A stretch of DNA of 64,000 nucleotides from SIAJ01 sp963773845 (lineage in GTDB: Bacteria; Planctomycetota; Planctomycetia; Gemmatales; Gemmataceae), in contig CAVZCU010000013.1 of NCBI GenBank assembly GCA_963773845.1, positions 186,001 through 250,000 of the forward strand, written 5' to 3'. The translations under genes and the position numbers were made by a program. Shown piece by piece: positions 17,338 through 28,006 of the stretch. A model generated the notes under the pieces. The model did no database searches and was not told the DNA's origin. It saw nothing but the letters and a program-made list of their open reading frames with translations. The stretch's first letter is position 1, and every line of letters starts with the position of its first letter.

Positions 17338-19653
17338 ATGACAAGCACACCGGCAACTCAATCGCCCGCTCGACTCGACTTGCCAGTTTTGGGCATGCAC
17401 TGTGCGGCCTGTGCCAATCGGATTGAAAAAGCGCTCGCCGCGGTACCGGGCGTATCCTCGGCCGGGGTCAATTTCGCGACGGCACATGCCACCGTTCAGT
17501 TTGATCCCGCAATCGTCCATCCCGACGCGCTTCGCGAAGCGGTTCGCGAGCAAGGCTACGACCTGGCCTTGCCATCCAACGGCGACGCGCGCGACCAGAG
17601 CCCGGAGGAGCTTGCAGTTGCATCGCAAGCCGCCGAATACCGGACCATGCGAACGCGGTTTATCGTTGCCGCCATCCTGACGGCCCCGGTTCTCATACTG
17701 GCGATGGCGGGACATGCGATACCGTCGTTGCGGAATGCCTTTGACTTCGCCGCCCGTCCCTGGGTCGAACTCGCTCTCACCACGCCCGTCCTTTTCTGGG
17801 CGGGCCGGGACTTCTTCACCGGGGCATGGCGGGCGGCCCTCCATCGCGCCGCGGATATGAACACGCTCATCGCGCTGGGCACGCTTTCGGCCTATACGTA
17901 TAGCATCGTGGCGACTGTGTTTCCGCATTGGTTCAGCTCCAGTGGTCAAGGTCATCCGGGAGTCTATTACGAAGTGGCGGCATCCGTCGTCACGCTGATC
18001 CTGCTCGGCAACATGCTCCAAGCCCGGGCTACCAGCCGAACGCGGGTCGCCATTAAGGCGCTCATTGGCTTGCGACCGAAAAACGCTCACGTTGAGCGCA
18101 ATGGCAGCGAGCAAGACATCCCGATCGATGACGTCCGCGTCGGCGACATCGTGCTCGTTCGTCCCGGCGAGAAAGTGCCGGTGGACGGCATCATGGAAGA
18201 TGGCCAATCCCATGTCGACGAATCGATGTTGACCGGCGAGCCATTGCCCGTGGCCAAGGGCGCTGGCGACACAGTCATTGGCGGCACGCTGAACACGACG
18301 GGCGCCTTCCGCTTTCGGGCAACAAAAGTCGGCGGGGATACGGTGCTGCAACAGATCGTCCGCCTTGTGCAACAGGCGCAGGGCTCGAAAATGCCGATCC
18401 AGCGCCTGGCCGACCGGATAGCGGGGATATTCGTGCCGGTGGTGCTTTGCGTTGCCGTGCTGACTTTTGTTGTCTGGTTCGATGTGTCGCCCCCGGAAAC
18501 TCGTCTGACACAGGCGCTGTACACATCCGTCGCGGTGCTCATCATTGCTTGCCCGTGCGCGCTCGGCCTGGCCACTCCAACTGCGATCATGGTTGGCACC
18601 GGCCGCGGGGCCCAGTTCGGCATTCTGATCAAGGGCGGCGCTGCCCTCGAAATGGCCCAGCACGTGACAACGGTGGTACTCGACAAGACCGGAACCGTCA
18701 CCGAAGGCAAACCAACGGTCACGGATGTGCTATCGAGTGGGACGGCATTGCAATCCGTCCTCAGCGACAGCGAGCTGCTTCGACTGGCCGCCTCGGCCGA
18801 ACGATCCTCGGAACACCCACTCGCGGCCGCTGTTGTGCGTGCTGCGGAAGCGCGTGGACAGACTCTGACCTGGCCGGAACGATTTGATTCCATTCCCGGA
18901 CATGGCATCGAGGCCGTCATTGAGGGACATACGGTCTTGGTCGGACAGGCCAAGTTGCTGCGCGACCGTGGACTCGAGGTCGATGAAGCGCCCGCCAATG
19001 AATTGGCCGCCGCCGGCAAAACGCCGATCTTCGTTGCCGTCGACGGTCAATCCGCGGGAATCATCGCCATCGCCGATCGGCCAAAGGAAAGCGCCAAGGC
19101 AGCGATTACCCGACTCAAAAAGTTGGGTCTCAAGGTTGTAATGCTCACCGGCGACACGAAGCGAACCGCGGACGCCGTCGGTCGGTCCGTCGGCATCGAT
19201 CGAGTGATCGCGGGAGTGTTGCCAGCCGGCAAAGCAGCAGTGGTCAAACAACTGCGCAATGAGAAGGAAATCGTGGCCATGGTCGGCGACGGCGTGAACG
19301 ACGCCCCTGCATTGGCGGAATCGGATGTTGGAATCGCCATGGGCTCGGGGACGGACGTCGCCATCGAATCGGCGGACATCACACTTGTTCGTGGCGACCT
19401 GAATGGCGTGCCGGCCGCGATTGAACTGTCGCGGGCGACCATGCGAACGGTTCGACAGAATCTGTTTTTTGCATTCGTGTACAACGCGCTCGGCATCCCG
19501 ATTGCCGCCGGCGTGCTGTATCCATTCACCGGCTGGCTGCTCAGTCCGATACTGGCATCCGCCGCAATGGCCCTGTCGAGCATCAGTGTCGTGAGCAATG
19601 CGCTGCGACTTCGCGGATTTGATGTGGGAGATGCGTCCGGGGAGACATCCTGA
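17338..19653 (+). CDS. copA: Copper-translocating P1B-type ATPase
   Basis: 771 aa. One N-terminal heavy-metal domain with GMHCAACAN (residues 19-27). Eight membrane segments; the metal-site motif C405-P-C407 in ACPCALGLATP; phosphorylation motif D449-KTGTV; actuator TGEPLPV; nucleotide-binding SEHPLA; hinge GDGVNDAPAL. CPC with a single HMA domain indicates Cu(I) export across the inner membrane. I choose ATG 17338 because GAGGGACTCC lies directly before it; ATGs at 17320 and 17323 lack a site. The stop overlaps the next start (TGATG), so the cupredoxin gene is coupled. The divergent acyl-CoA dehydrogenase lies 150 bases upstream; no CueR-type operator was recognised. Confidence 0.92.
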   Translation: MTSTPATQSPARLDLPVLGMHCAACANRIEKALAAVPGVSSAGVNFATAHATVQFDPAIVHPDALREAVREQGYDLALPSNGDARDQSPEELAVASQAAEYRTMRTRFIVAAILTAPVLILAMAGHAIPSLRNAFDFAARPWVELALTTPVLFWAGRDFFTGAWRAALHRAADMNTLIALGTLSAYTYSIVATVFPHWFSSSGQGHPGVYYEVAASVVTLILLGNMLQARATSRTRVAIKALIGLRPKNAHVERNGSEQDIPIDDVRVGDIVLVRPGEKVPVDGIMEDGQSHVDESMLTGEPLPVAKGAGDTVIGGTLNTTGAFRFRATKVGGDTVLQQIVRLVQQAQGSKMPIQRLADRIAGIFVPVVLCVAVLTFVVWFDVSPPETRLTQALYTSVAVLIIACPCALGLATPTAIMVGTGRGAQFGILIKGGAALEMAQHVTTVVLDKTGTVTEGKPTVTDVLSSGTALQSVLSDSELLRLAASAERSSEHPLAAAVVRAAEARGQTLTWPERFDSIPGHGIEAVIEGHTVLVGQAKLLRDRGLEVDEAPANELAAAGKTPIFVAVDGQSAGIIAIADRPKESAKAAITRLKKLGLKVVMLTGDTKRTADAVGRSVGIDRVIAGVLPAGKAAVVKQLRNEKEIVAMVGDGVNDAPALAESDVGIAMGSGTDVAIESADITLVRGDLNGVPAAIELSRATMRTVRQNLFFAFVYNALGIPIAAGVLYPFTGWLLSPILASAAMALSSISVVSNALRLRGFDVGDASGETS

Positions 19654-20027
19654 TGGACACAATCCAACTGATCGTCACGCTGGGAGGCGTCGCGCTGGTG
19701 GCGTTCGTCCTGTGGTTCTTTTTCGGTCCGCGGACCGCAACGTCGGCGCGAGCGATGACCGGCAACGTGCAGGAGATCGGGGTGTCGGTCCGAGGCTCAT
19801 ATACGCCGGATCGGATCGAAGTGAAAGCTGGCGAGCCAGTACGAATCAGATTTCACCGTAGCGAGCCGAATCCATGCACGGATCAAGTGGTTTTTCCAGA
19901 TTTCAACGTGGTCCGCGATCTGCCGATCGGACGCGAAACAGTTGTCGAAGTGACGCCCCCGGTCCCAGGCGAGTATGAGTTCCACTGTGGAATGAATATG
20001 GTGCGGGGCCGGCTAATTGCGAAATGA
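19653..20027 (+). CDS. Membrane-anchored cupredoxin-like protein
   Basis: 124 aa. One N-terminal membrane helix (LIVTLGGVALVAFVLWFFFG) anchors a short linker and a cupredoxin fold. Candidate copper ligands are the Cys in NPCTDQVVFPDF and the His-Cys-x-Met cluster in YEFHCGMNMVRG near the C terminus. Such domains (EfeO/plastocyanin-like) bind Cu on the outer face. Because it starts inside the copA stop codon, it most likely accepts or buffers copper expelled by the ATPase. Residues 44-55 (VSVRGSYTPDRI) begin the beta sandwich. Confidence 0.8.
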   Translation: MDTIQLIVTLGGVALVAFVLWFFFGPRTATSARAMTGNVQEIGVSVRGSYTPDRIEVKAGEPVRIRFHRSEPNPCTDQVVFPDFNVVRDLPIGRETVVEVTPPVPGEYEFHCGMNMVRGRLIAK

Positions 20028-20076
20028 ATGGCATCGGTGGGCGTCGCATCGTGGCCACGACGCCCATGGAAGTGCT

Positions 20077-20430
20077 TCACTGTTTGCTCTTCTTCAGGAC
20101 TTCGATCTTCACTACCCGTGGACGTTCGTTGAAGACCCATTCCAGCCGTACCCGGGATTTGACTGGAGTTTCCTTGATCTTGGCCACCATCTCCTTGTCG
20201 GGTCCGCCGCCGTCCTTGGGCAGCCCGCCCTTCCAGTGCGGAACATATCGCCGAGCCTTTTCCTCGCCGTCGGCCTTGACCTCGATCCAGTTTGGGCCCT
20301 TGGCGGTGACCACGCCGGTCACCGTGCCTTTCTTCTCCACGTCCTTTTTGGAATCGTCGGCTTGGGACGCTTGCGCGATCGCCATCACGGCAGCCAGCGA
20401 AGCAAGTCCCGTCTTCAGTGTTCGGTTCAT
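20077..20430 (-). CDS. Small secreted hypothetical protein
   Basis: 117 aa from ATG 20430, behind GGAGTGCATTC. Signal peptide MNRTLKTGLASLAAVMAIAQ with cleavage near ASQA-DD. The mature part is lysine-rich and beta-like (GTVTGVVTAKGPNWIEVKAD, VRLEWVFNERPRVVKIEVL), which suggests an OB-like barrel. Similar small secreted proteins are common behind Gfo/Idh oxidoreductases in planctomycetes. Here its start is 14 bases after the oxidoreductase stop, so the two form an operon. Function unknown. Confidence 0.7.
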   Translation of the reverse strand: MNRTLKTGLASLAAVMAIAQASQADDSKKDVEKKGTVTGVVTAKGPNWIEVKADGEEKARRYVPHWKGGLPKDGGGPDKEMVAKIKETPVKSRVRLEWVFNERPRVVKIEVLKKSKQ

Positions 20431-20444
20431 GAATGCACTCCGAA

Positions 20445-21781
<1,337 letters not shown>

Positions 21782-22281
21782 GGAGAGGCTCCGGGGTGGG
21801 ATGGTTGGTCATCTTAGGCGGCCGGCAGCGGTCAACCTACCCAGGTTCCAGATCTTTTTCCTGGCGCGACATTCCCCCTCCCGGTTCGGCTAACATCCTT
21901 TTCTCTCGGGACAAAACCGGACAAATCGGCTGACTTGCTCACTGGCGAGCGGGCACAGCGGCCTGGGCCTTCCACAGTCCAAGAGCGGCACTGCTTGACG
22001 GACGCCGTCGCGCGCATCGCTATGGACCAATCGCTGTTGGCGCCCGTCAAGCAGTGGCGCCGGGCGAATGCCGTATTTTGGAAATGGCGAGGAGTTGTCG
22101 AACTTGCCAGCGGGTAGCCGGCGGCCGGTTAGAATTGCACCTGCTGCTCGCATTATCGGGATTTCCACGATTCATCGTCCGCCAAGTGAGAGCGGAATCG
22201 ACTTCCTCACTTTTACATGGGTGACGAATGCGGCCGCGACCCGCATAATGGAACGGAAGTAATTTCACCCCACGCGTTTGC
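21782..22281. other. Intergenic region with inverted repeat
   Basis: 500 bases between the divergent oxidoreductase and rhomboid genes. No convincing gene. Holds the inverted repeat at 21987-22058 and, at 22079-22158, a copy of the segment also found at 7574-7640. Confidence 0.55.
21987..22058. repeat. Inverted repeat with 20-base arms
   Basis: Arms 21987-22006 and 22039-22058, built around CACTGCTTGACGG and CCGTCAAGCAGTG, match at about 17 of 20 positions with a 32-base loop. No T-run follows. It could be the ends of a small mobile element or a REP-like unit. Confidence 0.5.
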
Positions 22282-23745
22282 ATGCCGGACTCTAGTCCCC
22301 CTTCCCTTCGCGAGACCCTTCTTCGCCAATGCCTGGCGACTGATCCATCACCTTGGTACCCGAAAGACTACGCCCGAACTGCCGGCATCGATCGCGAGAG
22401 CATGTATGGCCCGCTGAATGATCTACGGACGGCCAATTTAGTGCAACTGACGGAATGGATCCGGGGCAAGGGGCAAGGATACGTGATCACACCGCTGGGC
22501 AAAGAGGTGCTTGGCGATCCCTTGTTCCTCGCTCAACTTCGCGAAGGAAAGCCGACCGCGAAGCCAACCCCGGTTGCCGAGACACCGACGGCGACAACTC
22601 GTTTCGATCTCGGTGAAGTGGCCCGGCGCGCGTTTTATTTTCCGGGTCAGGCGCGAATTACGCCGTTATTGATTCTGGCCAACCTCGTGATGTTCGCCAT
22701 TTCGCTCGCCGTTGCCTACCACGACGGCGTCGGGGCCTGGCACTTCTTGAAATCCGGCGATCCCGTTGTCCTGCAAAAGGTCGGCGCTGTCACCGCGGAC
22801 GATCTGGCGCGCGGCGACTGGTGGCGGCTCGTCACCAATTGCTTCTTGCATTTTGGGCTGTTGCACCTGACGGTGAATATGGTCTCGCTCGCCGTATTGT
22901 GGCGAGTGGAAGTGCTGTGGGGCGCCGGGCGGTTCCTGATCTTGTATCTGACGTGTGGGATTTGCGGCAGTTGCGCGGGGATTTATTTCAATCCCGGCGA
23001 TGTCCACAAAGTCGTATGCCTGGCCGGCGCTTCCGGCGCCTTGTGGGGCGTCATGGCGTCGGGCGCAATCTGGCTGGCGCTGCATTACTCGCACTTGGCG
23101 CCACAGGACGTCCGCCGCTGGGTCCAGCAGCTCTTCTTTACCCTTTTGCTGAATGTCGGCGTCAACATGCTGCCGAGCGTCAGTGTCTCGGCGCATGTCG
23201 GCGGCGCTGTCGCGGGTGCGATCGCGGCCGTGTTGTTGCAGATGCACCGGTTCGGCCCTGCCCCGCGCCGCGCGGTTGCCGGACTCTTGCTCGCCCTCTT
23301 GCCGACACTCTTTTTGCTCGGCCTTGCCACGGCGTTCGAATATGATCATCGCCTCCAGCCGTTTCTCGTCCGAGTGAACCAGGAGCAAATCGATGCCAAG
23401 ATTGGCAAGCTGCCGAACTCGCTCGACGAATTGGAGCCGAAGGCCGACAAACTGCACCTTCAGGCAGCGGATAAGCGCGATCCCGGAGAGTTGTCGCACG
23501 TTCGGGATGGGCTCCGGGGTCTCGTCAAACAAGCCAAGGAAGGACACGATTGGCTCGACAAATGGACTCCGGTTGGCTCGGCCAAGGCGCTTCGCGAAAA
23601 AGGATTGGCCATGGTCGACGCTCTAATCCCGTACGCCGAGGCGCTCGATACCTACGCAGGCGGCGTGGTGGTCGAAAACCTCAACGAGTTGCGTAAGAAC
23701 TGGCAGGACGCCCGTCTCGGCTGGACGCAAGCGATGTCGAAGTAA
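22282..23745 (+). CDS. Rhomboid-family intramembrane serine protease with extra domains
   Basis: 487 aa. Residues 1-90 look like a winged helix (YPKDYARTAGIDRESMYGPL ... GYVITPLGKEVLGDP). Residues 125-345 are the rhomboid core: HFGLLHLTVNM (His190, His195, Asn199) matches the oxyanion-hole motif, Ser251 in GASGALWG is the nucleophile and His305 in SAHVGGAVAG the base. All catalytic residues are present, so it should be active. Residues 360-487 are a charged, helical, probably cytoplasmic tail. A DNA-binding-like N terminus on a membrane protease is unusual. Start at ATG 22282 is clear. Confidence 0.8.
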   Translation: MPDSSPPSLRETLLRQCLATDPSPWYPKDYARTAGIDRESMYGPLNDLRTANLVQLTEWIRGKGQGYVITPLGKEVLGDPLFLAQLREGKPTAKPTPVAETPTATTRFDLGEVARRAFYFPGQARITPLLILANLVMFAISLAVAYHDGVGAWHFLKSGDPVVLQKVGAVTADDLARGDWWRLVTNCFLHFGLLHLTVNMVSLAVLWRVEVLWGAGRFLILYLTCGICGSCAGIYFNPGDVHKVVCLAGASGALWGVMASGAIWLALHYSHLAPQDVRRWVQQLFFTLLLNVGVNMLPSVSVSAHVGGAVAGAIAAVLLQMHRFGPAPRRAVAGLLLALLPTLFLLGLATAFEYDHRLQPFLVRVNQEQIDAKIGKLPNSLDELEPKADKLHLQAADKRDPGELSHVRDGLRGLVKQAKEGHDWLDKWTPVGSAKALREKGLAMVDALIPYAEALDTYAGGVVVENLNELRKNWQDARLGWTQAMSK

Positions 23746-23754
23746 ATCGTCTCC

Positions 23755-25155
23755 CTACTTCGCATCGAAGAACCGGAACACATCGGCTGCCGCGGCGCGA
23801 ACAATCAGCAAGTGCTCAATGTCGTCGTACTCCTGGAGCGCGCAAGGCACGCCCGCCTTTTCGAGATCGCGGTGAAGTGCTCGCGCACGCTGCAAAGTCG
23901 CATCGAGTTTGCCGCAACCGACAAAAAAGCGAATCGGCTTGAGCGATTCCGGCTTCGATAGTTTGCCGCTGCCGCCGAGAAGTGCGACGGCTGCATATCG
24001 CTCGGGGCTCTTTTGCGCCAGTTCCAACGCGTGGGCCGCCCCCATCGAGTGACCGATCAGGTAGACGCGCTTCGAATCAATCGGATACCGCTTGGCCAAT
24101 TCATCGAGAATCGCGGGCACATTCGGCGCCGGTCCGGCGCCGAGCAGGCCTTCCACACGGGGCGCGACCACCAGCCAGCCGCGATCGGCAGCGAGACTGG
24201 GGATAATCCCAGCGCCATAGCCTTCGAAGTAGAGATTCTCGCTTCCGCCCGCGCCGTGCAAGGCAATCAAGACGGGTACGGATTTTTTTTCCTCGAGCTT
24301 CGGTGGAATCCGAATGCGAACGACCGTCGTCCGTTTTCCCGTCGGGATGCTCAGCCAGAATTCACCGGCCCGTTTTGGGATGTAATACGGTTCCGTGACC
24401 TTGGACAGTCGCTCGGCGCCAAACATCAGTCGAGACATCGGGTAGTCCGTTTCCAACGATCTCTTGTTGGCCGCGTCGTCGAGCAACTTGACGAGAAGTA
24501 AGAAGGTCGCCTGCTCGATCGTTTTTGGTGGCGACGGGACATTCGCAGCCAACTTTTTCACGGCCGCCAGTCGCTCGGCGAAGTTCTCGATCCTCGAGAT
24601 GCGCGTTTCCTTGCGCGAAAGCGTTTTGCCGTCGACACTGACTTGGACGACGAGCGGAAAATCGGCGGAAGGCGTGCCGGCGACCGATTTGATTGGCACT
24701 TTGATCGTCGCGGGAAGTTCGTTCAATTGGATTTCCACTGGCTTGCCTGCCCCGAGTTTCGCTCGAGCGATCGCTCCCTTCGGCGCTGCGCCATCCACCT
24801 TGTAAAAGGGTTTGATCGTAACGCTCACGTCGTCGGAAGCCGCATCGACGACCCGAGCCTCCGGGACGACTTGCAACGAATCCGCCCATCGGATCGCCGG
24901 CGACGGCGATTCGGACGTTGCCAGTGCATGTCGAGCCGCATCCAGGGACTGGGCCGCGTTGGGAATATTCAGCTTGAAGAAGTTCTGAGCTGCCTGGTTG
25001 ACCAGCGGGGCAGCGCGCTTCTTGGCGTCTTGGTCGTCGGCTTTTTCCTCCCAGGCCAACTCGAAGTCGTGGATTCGACGTCCGAGTTCATAGCGATCGA
25101 ATTGGCCAAACGCAGATGGGACGAAGACGAACAATGCCAGGATGAGAGGACGCAT
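23755..25155 (-). CDS. Secreted alpha/beta hydrolase (esterase/PHB-depolymerase-like)
   Basis: 466 aa. I start at ATG 25155 because it gives a good signal peptide (MRPLILALFVFVPSAFG). Residues about 20-270 are a helical and beta-rich N-terminal domain of unknown type. The hydrolase domain begins near VPVLIALHGAGGSENLYFEG; the nucleophile is the Ser in GHSMGAAHAL, and the catalytic His is probably in DDIEHLLIV, with an acid near GCGKLDATLQ. The layout resembles lipoprotein-like esterases and feruloyl/PHB depolymerases that act outside the cytoplasm. Convergent with the rhomboid gene, nine bases apart, and divergent from the VWA gene. Confidence 0.75.
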   Translation of the reverse strand: MRPLILALFVFVPSAFGQFDRYELGRRIHDFELAWEEKADDQDAKKRAAPLVNQAAQNFFKLNIPNAAQSLDAARHALATSESPSPAIRWADSLQVVPEARVVDAASDDVSVTIKPFYKVDGAAPKGAIARAKLGAGKPVEIQLNELPATIKVPIKSVAGTPSADFPLVVQVSVDGKTLSRKETRISRIENFAERLAAVKKLAANVPSPPKTIEQATFLLLVKLLDDAANKRSLETDYPMSRLMFGAERLSKVTEPYYIPKRAGEFWLSIPTGKRTTVVRIRIPPKLEEKKSVPVLIALHGAGGSENLYFEGYGAGIIPSLAADRGWLVVAPRVEGLLGAGPAPNVPAILDELAKRYPIDSKRVYLIGHSMGAAHALELAQKSPERYAAVALLGGSGKLSKPESLKPIRFFVGCGKLDATLQRARALHRDLEKAGVPCALQEYDDIEHLLIVRAAAADVFRFFDAK

Positions 25156-25288
25156 GCGGAATCCCCAGTCAGTGCGGTGGAAGAATGGCAAAGATACATA
25201 TATTCGCGGCGCGCGACGTTACCGAAACGTTACAGCGATCCACGGCAACGCGGCATTACAATGGCCGACGCCCTATCGGAGGATTCCC

Positions 25289-26421
25289 ATGCGTGCCGGA
25301 ATTGTCGGAGTCGCGTTTGCGCTTGTCAGCGCTGCGGCCGTGCAAGCGGGTCCAGCGGCGCCCGCCGAGAAAAGTAAGCCGATTGATGTCGCCATCTGTC
25401 TCGACACTTCGAACAGCATGGATGGGTTAATCGATAGTGCGAAACGAAAACTCTGGGCCATCGTCAACGACCTGGCGAAGATTGAACCCGCCCCTGTATT
25501 GCGCGTCGCCCTCTACAGTTACGGCAACAACGACTATGACCCCAAAAACGGCTGGGTCCGCAAAGACGTGGATCTCACCACCGACCTGGACGAAATCTAC
25601 AAGAAGCTGAACGCTTTGCGGACGCACGGCGGGACCGAGTATGTCGCCCGGGTCACTCGCGATGCCATCGCCGAATTGAAATGGTCCGAAGATAAGGATG
25701 CGCTGCGGATCGTCTTCGTATGTGGCAACGAGCCGGCGAATCAGGATAAGGAAGTCCTCCTCGAATCCGTTGCGAGCATCGCCAAGGGCAAGGGAATTCT
25801 GATCAACACGATTTACGCGGGCCCCTCTAGCCATCCGGAAGCCGTCGGTTGGAAGGAATATGCTGTCGCCGCCGGCGGCCGATACGCGAACATCGACCAG
25901 GACCGGAACGCAACCGCGGCCGTCATGAAGACTCCGTTTGACGACGAAATTCAGAAGCTCGGCGTTAAGATCAACACGACCTATTGCTGGTATGGCGCGA
26001 AGGCGCGGCTGCGTGTGCCAATCAGGTTGCCCAGGACAAGAATGCGGGCAAATCGTCGCGTGAAGCGGCAACCGAGCACTCCGTGACCAAGGCGGGCAGA
26101 CTCTACAAAAACACCGAATGCGATCTGATCGACCGCATGCAATCCGAGAAGAATTTCGACTTGAAGAAAATCAAGGAAGCGGAACTCCCGGACGAACTCA
26201 AGAAACTCAAGCCCGAAGAGCGCGAACCCTATCTGAAGAAGAAGGCCGCCGAGCGGGCAGAGATTCAGAAGAAGATCACGGAACTTGGCGCCAGACGGGC
26301 GAAATACGTCGAGGAAGAGCGCAAGAAGCAGCCCAAGAGCGCGGTCGACAAGGCGTTTGACGAGGCTCTGCGGGCGATCCTGAAGGACCAGGCTTCGGCG
26401 AAGGGGATGAAGATTCCTTAA
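25289..26421 (+). CDS. Secreted von Willebrand factor A domain protein, one frame break
   Basis: Starts at ATG 25289 behind CGGAGGATTCCC. Signal peptide MRAGIVGVAFALVSAAAVQA. The VWA domain follows at once, with the metal site DTSNS (DVAICLDTSNSMDGLIDS) and a conserved Thr in HGGTEYVARV. The frame breaks near 26000 in GGCGCGAAGGCGCGGCTGCG: NTTYCWYG continues in the next frame as ACANQVAQDKNAG and runs to KGMKIP. The C-terminal part is a long charged helix (LKKIKEAELPDELKKLKPEE), possibly a coiled coil. About 377 aa. Likely a periplasmic adhesion or scaffold protein. Confidence 0.75.
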
Positions 26422-26955
26422 TATGTGGCTAATCTTAGCGAGCCGAACCGCCGTTTTGGCGAGCCGAATGCCGTAAGGCGTCGGGTAATGACATTACCCG
26501 GCGACTCACGCCGCTCGGCTCGCCATCTGTTACGACCGCGTTACACGCAATGCCCGCTGTCAATCGTCAAACATCACAGCCGATATTCCGCCGTTGTTTT
26601 TTGAAAAATCTCAAAGAACGAGACATCCCCAGCGAACAACGAACACCGAAGATTCCGCTCCAACGACAAAGAAATCGAGAAAAACTGGCGCAGTTAGGCA
26701 CTGAGCGGGCACTATCTAGTGGGGGCCTTGCGCTTGCCGGCCGGTGGGTGAAATCGGCAAGGGGCCCTGGCGTCTGATAGATGGGTCGGTACGCCAACGA
26801 AAATGCTTTCGCGGATGTTTCAACGGTGATGTTTCCATGGCGAGTTGAAGCGGAATTGGAACTTCGGTGTTGGTTTCCGCGAGTTCGTCGTCTTACTACT
26901 TGTGGCGGAGCGCGAACGCTGTCCGAAACCTGATCCGACAACCCCGGTTACAGCC
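26422..26955. other. Intergenic region before the two-component operon
   Basis: 534 bases without a convincing gene. It holds the strong palindrome at 26458-26524, a preceding partial unit (GCGAGCCGAACCGCCG at about 26438), an A-rich stretch around 26600-26690, and presumably the promoter of the response regulator. Confidence 0.5.
26458..26524. repeat. Palindromic repeat of the GGCGAGCCGAGCGGCGT family
   Basis: Two 33-base arms, 26458-26490 and 26492-26524, separated by one base; 27 of 33 positions pair. The top reads GGCGAGCC... TCGGGTAATG, the bottom CATTACCCGG ... GGCTCGCC. Forms a cruciform or strong RNA hairpin just after the VWA gene, where it may act as a terminator or mRNA stabiliser. 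Confidence 0.75.
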
Positions 26956-27684
26956 ATGTTGAGTAAGTCTCGCATCGTCGTCGTGGAGGATGAGCCGGCG
27001 ATCCGCCGCGGCGTGGCCGATGCACTCCGGATCACTGGGTACGATGTCGCCGAAGCGGCCGACGGCCACTCCGGTTTGATCGCGGCCAGTCAACCGCACG
27101 TCGACCTGGTTCTGCTCGACATCTTGCTCCCCCGGCGCGATGGTCTCGACGTTCTGTGTGAAGTTCGCAAAGTTCATCCGGCTCGCCCCGTGATTCTGCT
27201 CACTGCCCGTGGCACGGAAGAAGATCGAGTGAAGGGGCTGAAACTGGGCGCAGACGACTATGTCGTGAAGCCATTTTCTGCCCGCGAGTTGATTGCCCGC
27301 GTCGAGGCAGTGCTGCGGCGATCGGCGCCGAAGCCGAAGGATGTGAAGACCGTTCATTTCGGCAAAGGGATGATCGACCTGCCCCGACGTGAAGTCCGCT
27401 GGCCGGGCGGCAACCGGATGGAATTGTCGGAAACCGAAACCGCTCTTCTCCAATATCTCGTCAATCACCGTCAGCGCGCAGTCACCCGCGAAGAGTTATT
27501 GGAACGGGTCTGGGGCATCACACCCGATGGACTCGAAACGCGAACGGTCGACATGCACGTTGCCCGCCTGCGTGCCAAATTGAAAGATCCGACCGGCCGC
27601 GAAACGGCCGAAGCGATCGTCACGGTTCGTGCTCGCGGCTACATGGCCGGCCCGGGGCTTACAGTCCCCGAAGCGGCGGCGTAA
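26956..27684 (+). CDS. OmpR-family response regulator
   Basis: 242 aa from ATG 26956; the frame extends upstream but those residues are not protein-like. Receiver domain 1-125: acidic pocket VVVEDEPAIRRG, phosphoacceptor Asp in LVLLDILLPRRDG, Thr in LLTARG, Lys in VVKPFSARELIAR. Residues about 145-230 form the winged-helix DNA-binding domain (LSETETALLQYLVNH, RTVDMHVARLRAKLKD, VTVRARGYMAGP). Pairs with the histidine kinase encoded at 28487-30525; a small membrane protein and a repeat cluster lie between them, so the three may or may not share one transcript. Confidence 0.9.
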   Translation: MLSKSRIVVVEDEPAIRRGVADALRITGYDVAEAADGHSGLIAASQPHVDLVLLDILLPRRDGLDVLCEVRKVHPARPVILLTARGTEEDRVKGLKLGADDYVVKPFSARELIARVEAVLRRSAPKPKDVKTVHFGKGMIDLPRREVRWPGGNRMELSETETALLQYLVNHRQRAVTREELLERVWGITPDGLETRTVDMHVARLRAKLKDPTGRETAEAIVTVRARGYMAGPGLTVPEAAA

Positions 27685-27731
27685 TGAAGCGCGACGCGAT
27701 AGCAATACGCGTTTAGTCAGCGATTAAACCC

Positions 27732-27951
27732 GTGAAGCCGCGACGCGGAGTCTTCGGAGCGGAGCGCGGACGCTGAGAATGGGCAAGCGCTCGCGCTCCG
27801 CTTCGCAAAGCCTCCGCGTCGCGGCTTCACTGGCGGCGGAGTGATTGGTAGACGCGCTCCGCTCCGAAGACTCCGCGTCGCGGCTTCACGAGGGTTCGGT
27901 TCGCTCGGCGGACACGCTCCGCTTCGCAAAGCCTCCGCGTCGCGGCTTCAC
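27732..27951. repeat. Cluster of four copies of a 35-37 base repeat
   Basis: The unit contains CGCTCCGCTTCGCAAAGCC then TCCGCGTCGCGGCTTCAC. Direct copies lie at 27794-27830, 27855-27889 and 27915-27951, and one inverted copy at 27732-27766. The second and the inverted copies have CTCCGAAGA in place of CTTCGCAAAGC. Spacers are 24-27 bases and unrelated. The inverted copy can pair with any direct copy. It fills most of the gap between response regulator and membrane protein. Confidence 0.75.
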
Positions 27952-28006
27952 GAGTCGTTGTCACATCAATGTAAACATCTCTCGCGATCGGGCGCATCGT
28001 GTTACA

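Noticed and set aside
17233..18663. Long minus-strand frame opposite copA
   Set aside because: Antisense shadow of a well-supported gene; histidine- and arginine-rich with no motif.
27732..27951. CRISPR array
   Set aside because: Three direct units differ internally, one is inverted, and no cas gene is present.
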